Assembly (NCBI GenBank): GCA_043777595.1
Contig: JAYWHT010000046.1
Span: 1-14,088, forward strand
Origin: JAYVJH01 sp043777595
GTDB taxonomy: Bacteria > Bacteroidota > Bacteroidia > Cytophagales > Spirosomataceae
Length of the DNA: 14,088 nucleotides
Direction: 5' to 3'
Below are positions 5,808-12,825 of this stretch, in pieces. Both the position numbers and the translations under genes were made by a program. The notes below the pieces were generated by a model. It was not told where the DNA came from and ran no database searches. It saw nothing but the letters and a program-made list of their open reading frames with translations. Numbering within the stretch: position 1 is the stretch's first letter; every line of letters starts with the position of its first letter.

Positions 5808-5845
5808 TTTGATTTGACAACTTTTTTGAAAGTTGTCAAATCAAA
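5808..5845 (-). promoter_or_regulatory. 17-bp perfect hairpin between sigma and anti-sigma genes
   Basis: TTTGATTTGACAACTTT at 5808-5824 pairs perfectly with 5829-5845, leaving a 4-base loop. It covers the sigma factor stop codon (5841-5843) and sits 26 bases before the anti-sigma start. On the minus strand no T run follows, so a simple terminator is unlikely. It may stabilise or process the mRNA, or limit anti-sigma expression relative to sigma. Confidence 0.7.
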
Positions 5846-6395
5846 CATTCATTATTTCTAATAACTTTTTTTTGCCTCTCATAAACTGACTACGAGATGT
5901 TACTTCGCTGATTTTGAGTATAGTACCGATTTCTTCGTGGTCGTAGCCTTCAAACAAATACAACGACAAGACCAATCTATAACCATCTGGCAACTGCGCT
6001 ATGGCTCGCTTTACTCGCTCTACGTCAAACGTAATTTGGTCTTCGTCTATACTTTCGATGGCTTCAAAATCAGTATCTTCATCACCAAAACTATCAATAT
6101 TAACCATTTCCATTTTACGCTGCCGCACGTGATTGATGGCTCTGTTTACTACAATTTGTTTGAGCCAAGCCCCAAAAGTCGATTGCCCTCTGAATGAGTA
6201 TATGTTTGTGAAAGCATCTAAAAACGCTTCTTGCAGTACATCTTCGGCCTCGGCATCGTGGTTTACTATTCTGACACTGACGTTGAGCATTGTTTTGGCA
6301 TAGAGTTTATATATTTCGTATTGCGCCTTTCGGTCGCCCGTTTTGCAGCGTTCTACCAGTTCAGTGTGTTTGTCTATGTAAAGTTTAGGTTCCAA
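5841..6395 (-). CDS. ECF-type RNA polymerase sigma factor
   Basis: A 184-residue sigma-70 family protein of the extracytoplasmic function group. Region 2 runs from about residue 13 to 94 (LVERCKTGDRKAQYEIYKLY; DAEAEDVLQEAFLDAFTNI; FGAWLKQIVVNRAINHVRQRK). After an acidic linker (DEDTDFEAIESIDEDQ), region 4 runs from about 127 to 182 (IAQLPDGYRLVLSLYLFEGY, then the helix-turn-helix HEEIGTILKISEVTSRSQF). It directs transcription of its target promoters, probably including its own operon. The start is TTG at 6395: an in-frame TGA lies only four codons upstream and the next ATG is at residue 35, inside region 2. No strong Shine-Dalgarno sequence is seen. Confidence 0.9.
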   Translation of the reverse strand: MEPKLYIDKHTELVERCKTGDRKAQYEIYKLYAKTMLNVSVRIVNHDAEAEDVLQEAFLDAFTNIYSFRGQSTFGAWLKQIVVNRAINHVRQRKMEMVNIDSFGDEDTDFEAIESIDEDQITFDVERVKRAIAQLPDGYRLVLSLYLFEGYDHEEIGTILKISEVTSRSQFMRGKKKLLEIMNV

Positions 6396-6465
6396 ATGGC
6401 TAAGTTTTCAAGTCAATGACAACGAAGTAGAGGCAAACGTTGCATGAAAGCGATTTTTTTACACA

Positions 6466-6503
6466 AAAACATCGCCATCTTTCAAAGAGAGTAGCGATGT
6501 TTT
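6466..6503 (-). terminator. Probable terminator of the DUF1800-DUF1501 operon
   Basis: AAAACATCGC (6466-6475) and GCGATGTTTT (6494-6503) form a perfect 10-bp stem, with an inner CTTTC-AAAG helix in the loop. Transcribed on the minus strand, the stem ends in a run of five T, as in an intrinsic terminator. It lies about 220 bases past the DUF1501 stop. Confidence 0.4.
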
Positions 6504-6570
6504 GCATTTTATCGTCAAGTTTAGTTGAGAATTGTACCCACTGAGCCGCCCAGAGGGCTGGCGATAGTCG

Positions 6571-6591
6571 TTACTCGGCAGAACCGAGTAA
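6571..6591. repeat. Perfect 8-bp stem-loop in the spacer
   Basis: TTACTCGG and CCGAGTAA enclose the loop CAGAA. It is part of a cluster of palindromes in the spacer. Confidence 0.6.
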
Positions 6592-6612
6592 TTGCGAGCG
6601 GTAAAACTAAGT

Positions 6613-6645
6613 AGCGACACCATCGCTCCAGGCGATTGTGTCGCT
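6613..6645. repeat. REP-like hairpin with ATCGC/GCGAT core
   Basis: The arms AGCGACACCATCGC and GCGATTGTGTCGCT pair at 13 of 14 positions around a 5-base loop. Its core, ATCGC then GCGAT, is shared with the hairpin at 8292-8324, which suggests one family of short palindromes placed around this operon. Confidence 0.6.
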
Positions 6646-6725
6646 GGCAAATGAAGGCTCATTTTTGGTTCTCTGATATTTTTTGTGGCCTTTTGTGTCT
6701 TTTATGGTTGAATTTAGCTCATTTT

Positions 6726-8276
6726 TCACCCCCGCACCATTCTCAGCGTTTTTTGTCCTAAATCGGTTTTGAGTGAATATAAATACAGTCCTGGCACCCA
6801 GTCGCTGGTGTTGAGATTGACAAAATGATTACCGGCTGGGTGCAAGCCATCTCGCAATACCATTATTTCTCGGCCTGTCATATCATATACTGCCAACCGA
6901 GCATTCATGGCTTTGTTCAACATATATTCTATTCGGGTCGAATTAACAAATGGGTTGGGGTAATTTTGTTCTAAACTAAAATCTGGGTTATCGTTTAGTA
7001 GTGGGCTATTGGTATTGGCTCTAAAAATAGGAATAGTACTAAAATCTTTATTGACCATAATATTTTTAATAGCCTGATTATCAACACCCAGATGGTCTTG
7101 TAGTACGCTGGCGTAAATTTGTCGGTAGTCGAACTGGTAAATCAGATCGCCGTTGTTGTCTAAGGCATTGAGGTTTGGATTTTTGCCCAAAACACCACCT
7201 CTGACGCTATTGCCTACTACAAAAAGCGGGGCGCAAGTGCCGTGGTCAGTGCCGAGTGTACCGTTTTGATTGACCCTACGCCCAAATTCTGAAAACGTCA
7301 TGACTGTAACTTTGTTGGCATTGCCTTGTTTGTCTAAGTCTTTCTGAAAAGCGGCGATGGCATCGGCTACTGTTTTGAGCAAATTGGCGTGGTAGCCAGT
7401 GCCTGTACTACCACTCTGGACTTGATTGGCGTGGGTATCGAAGCCGCCGATGGTAGTCAGATAGACGGGCGTTTGGAGGCCACCCGAAATCAAATTGGCA
7501 ACTATTTTTAACTGATTGGCTAAGTTTGAGGTGGGGTATGTTACTTGGTTTTTGCCAGCATCAGCTTTTTTCTTGATAATGTCCGAGTACTGAATCGACT
7601 GCGCTGCTACCTGTCTCATGTATTTGACTTCTTCGCCAGCGAAGGTATCGGGTAGCGGGTCGGTGTCGGCGCTACTGCCTTTGACGAGTGTAGCAAAGTT
7701 GTCGGGGCTTTCAAATACTGTTCCAAACGAGCCTACATTGGTTTTTAATATCATAGACTCAACCGACCCCAACTGAATGGCGGCTGGCTCTGGTGGAGTT
7801 TGTAATGGAAAACTCGGATATAGTTTGGCCAAATACCTCCCTGCCCAGCCTTCGTCCAGCACTTCGGCAGCGTCTGACCCCGACAACCAGATGTCGGTAG
7901 CTCGAAAGTGCGAGCGGTTGGGTTTGTCATAGCCTACATTTTGTACGACCGTCATTTTACCGTTGTCGTACAGTTCTTTGAAGGCCGTCAAGCCTGGGTT
8001 TAGCCCTATTTGTGAGTTGAGTCGCAGTACTTGATCAGCTTTGATACCGATATCGGGGCGTTTGGTATAATAAGTATCGTTTTGGTATGGGATAACTGTA
8101 TTCAAGCCATCGTTTCCGCCAGCGAGTTGTACCATTACCAATATTTTACCATTTGTACCTTCAATAGTTAGCCCTACTGGATTGTGTGCAAAAGCTGTCA
8201 TGGGTATGCTGCCCAAACCTACGCTTGTGCCTGCGGTGATTAGCCCGAGTTGTTGTAAAAATTGTTTCCTATTCAT
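6726..8276 (-). CDS. DUF1501 family secreted protein with type IX sorting domain
   Basis: A 516-residue protein of the DUF1501 family, which is distantly sulfatase-like. The N-terminus (MNRKQFLQQLGLITAGTSVG, then a stretch ending AFA near residue 30) is an export signal. NRKQFL resembles a twin-arginine signal with the pair as R-K, as DUF1501 members often carry Tat signals. The body shows GGNDGLNTVIPY, NRSHFRATDIW, GGFDTHANQ and MTFSEFGRRVNQNGTLGTDHGT, all typical of the family. The last ~85 residues, from FSLEQNYPNPF to the end, are a type A C-terminal sorting domain for the type IX secretion system (YDMTGREI, GLYLYSL). It should therefore be moved through the outer membrane and released or anchored at the surface. 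It is downstream of, and presumably co-transcribed with, the DUF1800 gene. The substrate is unknown. Confidence 0.9.
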   Translation of the reverse strand: MNRKQFLQQLGLITAGTSVGLGSIPMTAFAHNPVGLTIEGTNGKILVMVQLAGGNDGLNTVIPYQNDTYYTKRPDIGIKADQVLRLNSQIGLNPGLTAFKELYDNGKMTVVQNVGYDKPNRSHFRATDIWLSGSDAAEVLDEGWAGRYLAKLYPSFPLQTPPEPAAIQLGSVESMILKTNVGSFGTVFESPDNFATLVKGSSADTDPLPDTFAGEEVKYMRQVAAQSIQYSDIIKKKADAGKNQVTYPTSNLANQLKIVANLISGGLQTPVYLTTIGGFDTHANQVQSGSTGTGYHANLLKTVADAIAAFQKDLDKQGNANKVTVMTFSEFGRRVNQNGTLGTDHGTCAPLFVVGNSVRGGVLGKNPNLNALDNNGDLIYQFDYRQIYASVLQDHLGVDNQAIKNIMVNKDFSTIPIFRANTNSPLLNDNPDFSLEQNYPNPFVNSTRIEYMLNKAMNARLAVYDMTGREIMVLRDGLHPAGNHFVNLNTSDWVPGLYLYSLKTDLGQKTLRMVRG

Positions 8277-8291
8277 GGTTTTAAAGATTTT

Positions 8292-8324
8292 AGCGAAGTC
8301 ATCGCTTGGAGCGATGGCTTCGCT
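8292..8324. repeat. REP-like hairpin between DUF1800 and DUF1501 genes
   Basis: AGCGAAGTCATCGCT (8292-8306) and AGCGATGGCTTCGCT (8310-8324) pair at 14 of 15 positions around a 3-base loop. It lies in the 72-base spacer of the operon, so it is transcribed between the two genes and may affect mRNA stability or expression ratio. It is followed by two imperfect direct copies of ATGGCTTCNTTTGGG up to the DUF1800 stop. Confidence 0.7.
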
Positions 8325-8348
8325 TTGGGCTATGGCTTCCTTTGGGGT

Positions 8349-9728
8349 TTATGACATCTGAAACTCAGGTAGTCGCATGATGGCTTTTAATAATTTTTGA
8401 ACTCTGACATCAGCCCCAGGCGTACTGGTGGACCAGTTGGTAATGGTCGTACCGTCGAGCATTGTTTCAAGTAAGAATTTTTCTTTTTTAGTACTTAACG
8501 GAAACTGTAAAAACAGGTCTGTCACATCTGTTATCAACTTTGTAGCAGCCTCTGCCGACTTAAAAGTACGGATATAGTCGAGCGTAACTTTATTGAACTG
8601 ATTTTTCATCACTACGCCATTTATTTGCTTGCCGTTTATGACAGAGTCCGAAAAAGCCCCACGCAATACATAGGTTGTCGAGCTTATCCAGTTGCGTTGC
8701 CCGGGCCAGCCAGCTACGTTAGGAGGCTGAAAAAGCTGCTGTTGCATATTGCGAGTTTGGTCATAGATGTAGGCCATGTCTTGGGTTTCCAATTTTTTTA
8801 CATCTAATGCTTTATAAATACCAACGACTATCTCCATTGGGTTTTTGATGTGCGAGCCTCTGTACGAATCGTTATAAAACTCGTCGGAGGTAAACATAAA
8901 GCGTAGCATAGGCTTGATTTCGTACTTGGCATCTCTAAATACTTTGGCCATTTGCTTTACGAAGGTTTCGTTGGGTTTATAATAAATAAACTCTTTGTAA
9001 AATTTACGAGCTACAAACTCAGCGGTTTCGGTACGGTCAAAAATAATATCAATGATGTCGTTCATGTTAAAATTGCCAATTCGCCCCATAAATGTTTTCT
9101 GAACGGTCGAAAATTTAGCTGTATTGAACTGTGCCGTAACGGGGTTTTTGAGTTCCCAGCCTGTCATGGCCAATGCCGCTTGTTTGATGTCTTGTTCTGT
9201 ATAATTGCCAATGCCCAGCGTGAAGAGTTCCATTATTTCACGGGCGTAGTTTTCGTTGGGGGCGTTTTTGGTATTGAGTCTGTTGTCCAAATATATGAGC
9301 ATGGCAGGGTCTATGCTTACATCTTTGGTAAATTGCTTGAAGTTGCCAAAGGCATTTTTTCTGAATAATTCGTTTTGAAAATACATCTGTTGTGGGTACG
9401 TTACTACGTCTCGACCTGACACAAAATGATTATGCCAAAACAATACGAGTTTTTCTCGCATATTGGTTTTTTCATTGAGCATGCGGTCATACCACCAGTA
9501 AGTCATGGCTCTAAATCGCTCGCCATCAATGGTATTGTTATTGGCAATTGGTAGTTCGTTTATCCATACATCGGGCGGGGCAGGTTGTGGGCTATCGGCC
9601 AATAACTGTTTGTCGATAAATTCTTCGGCAGTATTGTACGAAAGTGCCGTTTCTAAATCTTTGCGACTGTAACCAAACAAAGCCCTTGAAAGTAGGTGTT
9701 TGGCATTGGGGGTGTTCCAGACTGGCAT
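8349..9728 (-). CDS. DUF1800 family protein
   Basis: A 459-residue member of the DUF1800 family. Conserved blocks are visible along its length: HLLSRALFGYSRKDLE (11-26), MREKLVLFWHNHFVSGRDV (about 93-111), PNENYAREIMELFTLGIGNY, AALAMTGWE, FVARKFYKEFIYY, and QPPNVAGWPGQRNWIS. DUF1800 genes commonly sit before DUF1501 genes, as here, and the two products are thought to work together, but no biochemical function is established. No signal peptide is seen, and a stop five codons upstream of the ATG rules out a longer start. The partner is clearly exported, so this one would act inside the cell or leave by another route. Confidence 0.9.
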   Translation of the reverse strand: MPVWNTPNAKHLLSRALFGYSRKDLETALSYNTAEEFIDKQLLADSPQPAPPDVWINELPIANNNTIDGERFRAMTYWWYDRMLNEKTNMREKLVLFWHNHFVSGRDVVTYPQQMYFQNELFRKNAFGNFKQFTKDVSIDPAMLIYLDNRLNTKNAPNENYAREIMELFTLGIGNYTEQDIKQAALAMTGWELKNPVTAQFNTAKFSTVQKTFMGRIGNFNMNDIIDIIFDRTETAEFVARKFYKEFIYYKPNETFVKQMAKVFRDAKYEIKPMLRFMFTSDEFYNDSYRGSHIKNPMEIVVGIYKALDVKKLETQDMAYIYDQTRNMQQQLFQPPNVAGWPGQRNWISSTTYVLRGAFSDSVINGKQINGVVMKNQFNKVTLDYIRTFKSAEAATKLITDVTDLFLQFPLSTKKEKFLLETMLDGTTITNWSTSTPGADVRVQKLLKAIMRLPEFQMS

Positions 9729-9745
9729 AATGAAAATTTTTTAGT

Positions 9746-9774
9746 CAAAGTAAGAGCGTTATCAGTCAGACAAA
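9746..9774 (-). promoter_or_regulatory. Possible promoter of the DUF1800 operon
   Basis: On the minus strand, TTTG (9774-9771) is followed after 17 bases by TTACTTTG (9753-9746), one mismatch from the TAnnTTTG box. The DUF1800 ATG is 17 bases further on. Confidence 0.4.
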
Positions 9775-9882
9775 AAAAAGTGTAATAGGTTTAAGCCGTG
9801 AAGGTAGTAAATTGTACTAACTACTTTTGAAACAGTAAATATAAAAAAAGAAGTGTAAACTAAAAAATAAGTAATACAAATA

Positions 9883-9913
9883 TTGTTTTGTAACGTAACA
9901 TATTCTATTTTTG
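9883..9913 (+). promoter_or_regulatory. Bacteroidota-type promoter of the photolyase operon
   Basis: TTG at 9883-9885, 20 bases, then TATTTTTG at 9906-9913, a full match to TAnnTTTG. Transcription would begin near 9920, upstream of the ATG at 9932. This excludes the TTG at 9911 as a start codon for the first gene. Confidence 0.6.
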
Positions 9914-9931
9914 TTTAAAAAAACGTTCTTA

Positions 9932-10093
9932 ATGACGCAAAAACAACAGATAATTGTAAATGTCAGGCTAAAATTAGCGGCTCTCCGTAGTTACATTCAA
10001 GATAGAGGCCAAGAATTGACAGTAGATGAAATAGACGACTTTTTAGACGAAATATTGTTGTACGAAAAACTAATCAAAGAATTGGAAAAATAG
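9932..10093 (+). CDS. Small helical protein of unknown function
   Basis: A 53-residue protein beginning MTQKQQIIVNVRLKLAALRS and ending KLIKELEK. The first half is basic and helical, the second acidic (VDEIDDFLDEILLYEKLI), with heptad-like leucines, so a small helical bundle or dimer is plausible. I do not recognise the family. An in-frame TTG lies at 9911, but it overlaps the promoter, so the ATG at 9932 is chosen. It is the first gene of a tight operon with a helix-turn-helix-like protein and a photolyase. Confidence 0.65.
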   Translation: MTQKQQIIVNVRLKLAALRSYIQDRGQELTVDEIDDFLDEILLYEKLIKELEK

Positions 10094-10120
10094 CTAAACT
10101 ACTAAGAAGAAATAATATTT

Positions 10121-10465
10121 ATGGAAACAATAATTTTAGAACCTATTTCAGATAATTATCTGGTAGGAACGGGGCTTTTACAGTCAGCACAGGAAACAAG
10201 GGTAGAAGCCGAAACTTTTTTGAAGTTAAAAGGACAAACTTACATGATTGGCGAATGGGTAACGATAAAACGTTATTGCAAAATGTTTAATATTGAAGAC
10301 ACGCAGATAGTGAGCAACTGGATTAGGCGTGGAGTAGTGCCTGCTTCCAACATCAAAGTTCTTGACGACTTCAATGGTATAAAACTCATAAAAGCGATAC
10401 CATATCGCATACAAAAATCACCTAACGACCAAACTCAATCGTTACCAAAAAGTAATAAAGAATAA
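10121..10465 (+). CDS. Small helix-turn-helix-like protein
   Basis: A 114-residue protein. Residues about 42-95 look like a winged helix-turn-helix of MerR or excisionase type: MIGEWVTIKRYCKMFNI, then TQIVSNWIRRGVVPASNIKV, where the tryptophan, paired arginines and the G-V-V-P turn match the recognition helix and wing of such proteins, then LDDFNGIKLIKAIPYR. The N-terminal 40 residues and the polar C-terminal tail have no recognised domain. It starts 27 bases after the previous gene and ends 19 bases before the photolyase gene. It may regulate this operon, but that is inference from position. Confidence 0.6.
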   Translation: METIILEPISDNYLVGTGLLQSAQETRVEAETFLKLKGQTYMIGEWVTIKRYCKMFNIEDTQIVSNWIRRGVVPASNIKVLDDFNGIKLIKAIPYRIQKSPNDQTQSLPKSNKE

Positions 10466-10484
10466 CTTTTAATAGCAAACAAAC

Positions 10485-11786
10485 ATGAACAAAGTTGCTC
10501 TTTTTTGGCATCGCCGAGACCTTCGTCTGCATGACAACGCTGGCTTATACCATGCCCTCAAATCGGGGTATGAAGTACTACCTGTATTTATTTTTGACCA
10601 TACTATTTTGAGCAAACTTGACGACAAAGCCGACCGCCGTGTTGAGTTTATACACGATGCCCTTCTGGAAATGCAAGCGCAGTTGGTGGCCATGGGCAGT
10701 ACTATGATTGTGAAATATGGTAGTCCGCTGGAAGTATGGCAACAATTAAGGTCAGAATATAACATAGCCGAAGTTTATACCAATCATGACTTTGAGCCAT
10801 TGGCCATAGCCCGAGACAAAGCCGTGGGTGAGTTTTTAAACGGTGAGGGCGTTCCGTTTTATACTTACAAAGACCACTGTATTTTTGAAAAAGACGAAAT
10901 ACTAAGCGGCGCAGGTACACCTTATACGGTTTTTACGCCATACAGCCGCAAGTGGAAAGCCGCCCTCACTGACTTTCACTTAAAACCATACCCAACCGAA
11001 AGTCTTTTTCATAACTTCTATAAAACCAATGCCTTACCAATCATTAGCTTGGCCGAGATGGGTTTTGAGGCTACGCATCAGGGTTTTCCTGTCAAGACTG
11101 TCAGAAACGAATTGGTGCAAAACTACCAAGAGCGGCGCAACTTTCCGAGTATCAGCGGTACGTCTCGGCTGGGGGTACATTTGCGGTTTGGGACGGTGTC
11201 AATCAGGCAATTAGCCAACGACAGCAAAGACCTCAGCGAGACGTTTTTGAACGAACTCATCTGGCGAGATTTTTATATGCAAATCGTCTGGAACTTCCCT
11301 CACGTGGCAAAAGGACAGGCGTTCAGACCCATTTACGATAATATAGAATGGCGACAAGACGAAGCACAGTTTGAGCGATGGTGCAACGGCCAAACGGGCT
11401 ACCCGATTGTAGATGCAGGTATGCGAGAACTCAACGCCACGGGTTTTATGCACAACCGTGTGCGTATGATTACGGCCAGCTTTCTCAGCAAACATCTGCT
11501 GCTCGACTGGCGATGGGGCGAGGCGTATTTTGCCAAAAAATTATTGGACTTTGACCTTTCGGCCAATAACGGTGGCTGGCAGTGGGCTTCGGGGTCGGGT
11601 ACAGATGCTGCGCCTTATTTCAGAATTTTTAACCCAACGGCTCAAACCCAAAAATTTGACCAGCAACTCGTTTATGTAAAAAAATGGGTACCCGAAATTA
11701 GTTCTTTCGAGTACCCAAAACCGATTGTCGAGCATACCTTTGCTCGTGAGCGGTGCTTGGCGGTTTATGCCAAAGCGTTGAAATAA
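10485..11786 (+). CDS. phr: Deoxyribodipyrimidine photolyase (class I)
   Basis: A 433-residue flavoprotein that repairs UV-induced cyclobutane pyrimidine dimers using blue light. The N-terminal antenna domain starts with FWHRRDLRLHDN (7-18). The C-terminal FAD domain carries NELIWRDFY (W260, equal to E. coli W277 at the lesion pocket), TGYPIVDAGMREL (304-316), MHNRVRMITASFL (322-334), and NNGGWQWASGSGTDAAPYF. The electron-transfer tryptophans of E. coli, W306, W359 and W382, correspond to W289, W342 and W365, with identical spacing of 53 and 23 residues, so the enzyme should be photoreducible. It is somewhat shorter than the E. coli enzyme, mainly near the C-terminus and linker. A cryptochrome role cannot be ruled out from sequence, but all features fit a CPD photolyase. 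Confidence 0.93.
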   Translation: MNKVALFWHRRDLRLHDNAGLYHALKSGYEVLPVFIFDHTILSKLDDKADRRVEFIHDALLEMQAQLVAMGSTMIVKYGSPLEVWQQLRSEYNIAEVYTNHDFEPLAIARDKAVGEFLNGEGVPFYTYKDHCIFEKDEILSGAGTPYTVFTPYSRKWKAALTDFHLKPYPTESLFHNFYKTNALPIISLAEMGFEATHQGFPVKTVRNELVQNYQERRNFPSISGTSRLGVHLRFGTVSIRQLANDSKDLSETFLNELIWRDFYMQIVWNFPHVAKGQAFRPIYDNIEWRQDEAQFERWCNGQTGYPIVDAGMRELNATGFMHNRVRMITASFLSKHLLLDWRWGEAYFAKKLLDFDLSANNGGWQWASGSGTDAAPYFRIFNPTAQTQKFDQQLVYVKKWVPEISSFEYPKPIVEHTFARERCLAVYAKALK

Positions 11787-11822
11787 ATATTGAATAGTGA
11801 AAACGGACAACGAAAAGTACTG

Positions 11823-11877
11823 TATTTGGTTGGTTACAAATAAATCAAAGCCTTGTTTATTTGTAACCAACCAAATA
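11823..11877. terminator. Bidirectional terminator, 22-bp perfect inverted repeat
   Basis: Bases 11823-11844 and 11856-11877 are exact inverse complements separated by 11 bases. The stem lies between the ends of the converging photolyase and TerC genes. Each strand has T-rich sequence at the 3' side of the stem, so it can serve both genes. Confidence 0.75.
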
Positions 11878-11884
11878 AGCCTAA

Positions 11885-12718
11885 CTACGCACTTTGATTG
11901 TCGTTTAGAAAGCCCTCTTTTTCGGCCTGAGATTTGAGGTCGTGCATTTGGACAGGCACGGATTTTTTGGTCATATTGATATTGAGTATTTCGACCAATA
12001 GCGAGAACGCAATAGAAAAATAAAGGTAGCCCTTTGGCACAGCGCCCACTTCGTTGCCCAAAATAGACACGTGGGCTAAGTGAGCGCCTTCGGCGATAAG
12101 CATAAAGCCAATCATTATCAAAAACGCCAAGCCCAACATTTGTACTGACGGGTGGCGATTGACAAAATTACCGACAGGCCCCGAAAATAGCATCATTATC
12201 AAAACCGAAATCACAACTGCTGTAATCATTACCGTGACGTTGGTCGTAATGCCTATGGCAGTTAAAATAGAGTCTATCGAAAAAATAATATTGATGAGCG
12301 CAATCTGAAGCACTACGCCAACGAGCTGGTCGGCGGCCTTGCCTTTGGGTGCGCTTATTTCGTCATCACCGCTGCCTTCGAGTTTGTGGTGAATTTCGGA
12401 CGTACTTTTGTACAATAAAAACAAACCACCCAAAAACAAAATAATACTCTGCCCCGATGGCATGGCATGAAACCACGTGCTGTCGATGTGTGTAAAGGGT
12501 TTTTGGAGAGAAATCAAAAACGAAATACCAAACAACAATATAACCCTAAAAGCCATGGCCAGCAGCAAGCCAATGTTGCGGGCTTTGGGCTGGTCGGCTT
12601 TGGATAGCTTGTTGGCAGCTATTGATATAAAAATAATGTTGTCGATACCCAGTACGATTTCTAAAAACGTGAGGGTAACTAAACTAATGAGTCCGTCGGC
12701 AGTAAAAAGTGATTGCAT
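11885..12718 (-). CDS. TerC family integral membrane protein
   Basis: A 277-residue membrane protein with about seven hydrophobic helices. The family's paired acidic motifs are present: FLEIVLGIDNIIF (18-30) and NIIFSIDSILTAIG (143-156), with two aspartates in the membrane that are thought to handle metal ions. A polar loop (about 110-130, GSGDDEISAPKGKAAD) separates the halves. The tail KSQAEKEGFLNDN is cytoplasmic. The family is named for tellurium resistance, but characterised relatives (Alx, MeeF/MeeY) move manganese across the membrane, so Mn efflux is the likelier role. No tellurite genes are nearby. It stands alone and is transcribed divergently from the aminotransferase. Confidence 0.88.
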   Translation of the reverse strand: MQSLFTADGLISLVTLTFLEIVLGIDNIIFISIAANKLSKADQPKARNIGLLLAMAFRVILLFGISFLISLQKPFTHIDSTWFHAMPSGQSIILFLGGLFLLYKSTSEIHHKLEGSGDDEISAPKGKAADQLVGVVLQIALINIIFSIDSILTAIGITTNVTVMITAVVISVLIMMLFSGPVGNFVNRHPSVQMLGLAFLIMIGFMLIAEGAHLAHVSILGNEVGAVPKGYLYFSIAFSLLVEILNINMTKKSVPVQMHDLKSQAEKEGFLNDNQSA

Positions 12719-12759
12719 TTAGTGAGTAGTGGTTAGTAACTGATTGTAAAAATGTTTGG

Positions 12760-12767
12760 CAAAACTA
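12760..12767 (-). promoter_or_regulatory. Possible -7 box for the terC gene
   Basis: On the minus strand TAGTTTTG matches TAnnTTTG, 41 bases before the TerC start codon. No TTG is found at the expected distance upstream, so the call is weak. Confidence 0.3.
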
Positions 12768-12825
12768 TACGCGATTATGGTATGAATAGAATATTTTTAC
12801 ACGAAAATACAAAAAAAACAGATAG

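Larger units (their letters stand above)
6396..6725. other. Hairpin-rich intergenic region, no gene
   Basis: This gap of about 330 bases separates the sigma operon from the end of the DUF1501 gene, both on the minus strand. It contains at least three hairpins, annotated separately (6466-6503, 6571-6591, 6613-6645), and a smaller GCCC/GGGC one near 6548-6558. A minus-strand frame at 6459-6662 reads through these repeats and is not credible as a gene. The promoter of the sigma operon should lie here, but I find no clean TAnnTTTG box. Confidence 0.6.

Noticed and set aside
6459..6662. Minus-strand frame of 67 codons in the spacer
   Set aside because: It reads straight through several hairpins and has no family resemblance. 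The hairpins explain the sequence better.
8952..9368. Plus-strand frame of 138 codons
   Set aside because: It lies wholly within the DUF1800 gene on the other strand and is a mirror of conserved codons there.
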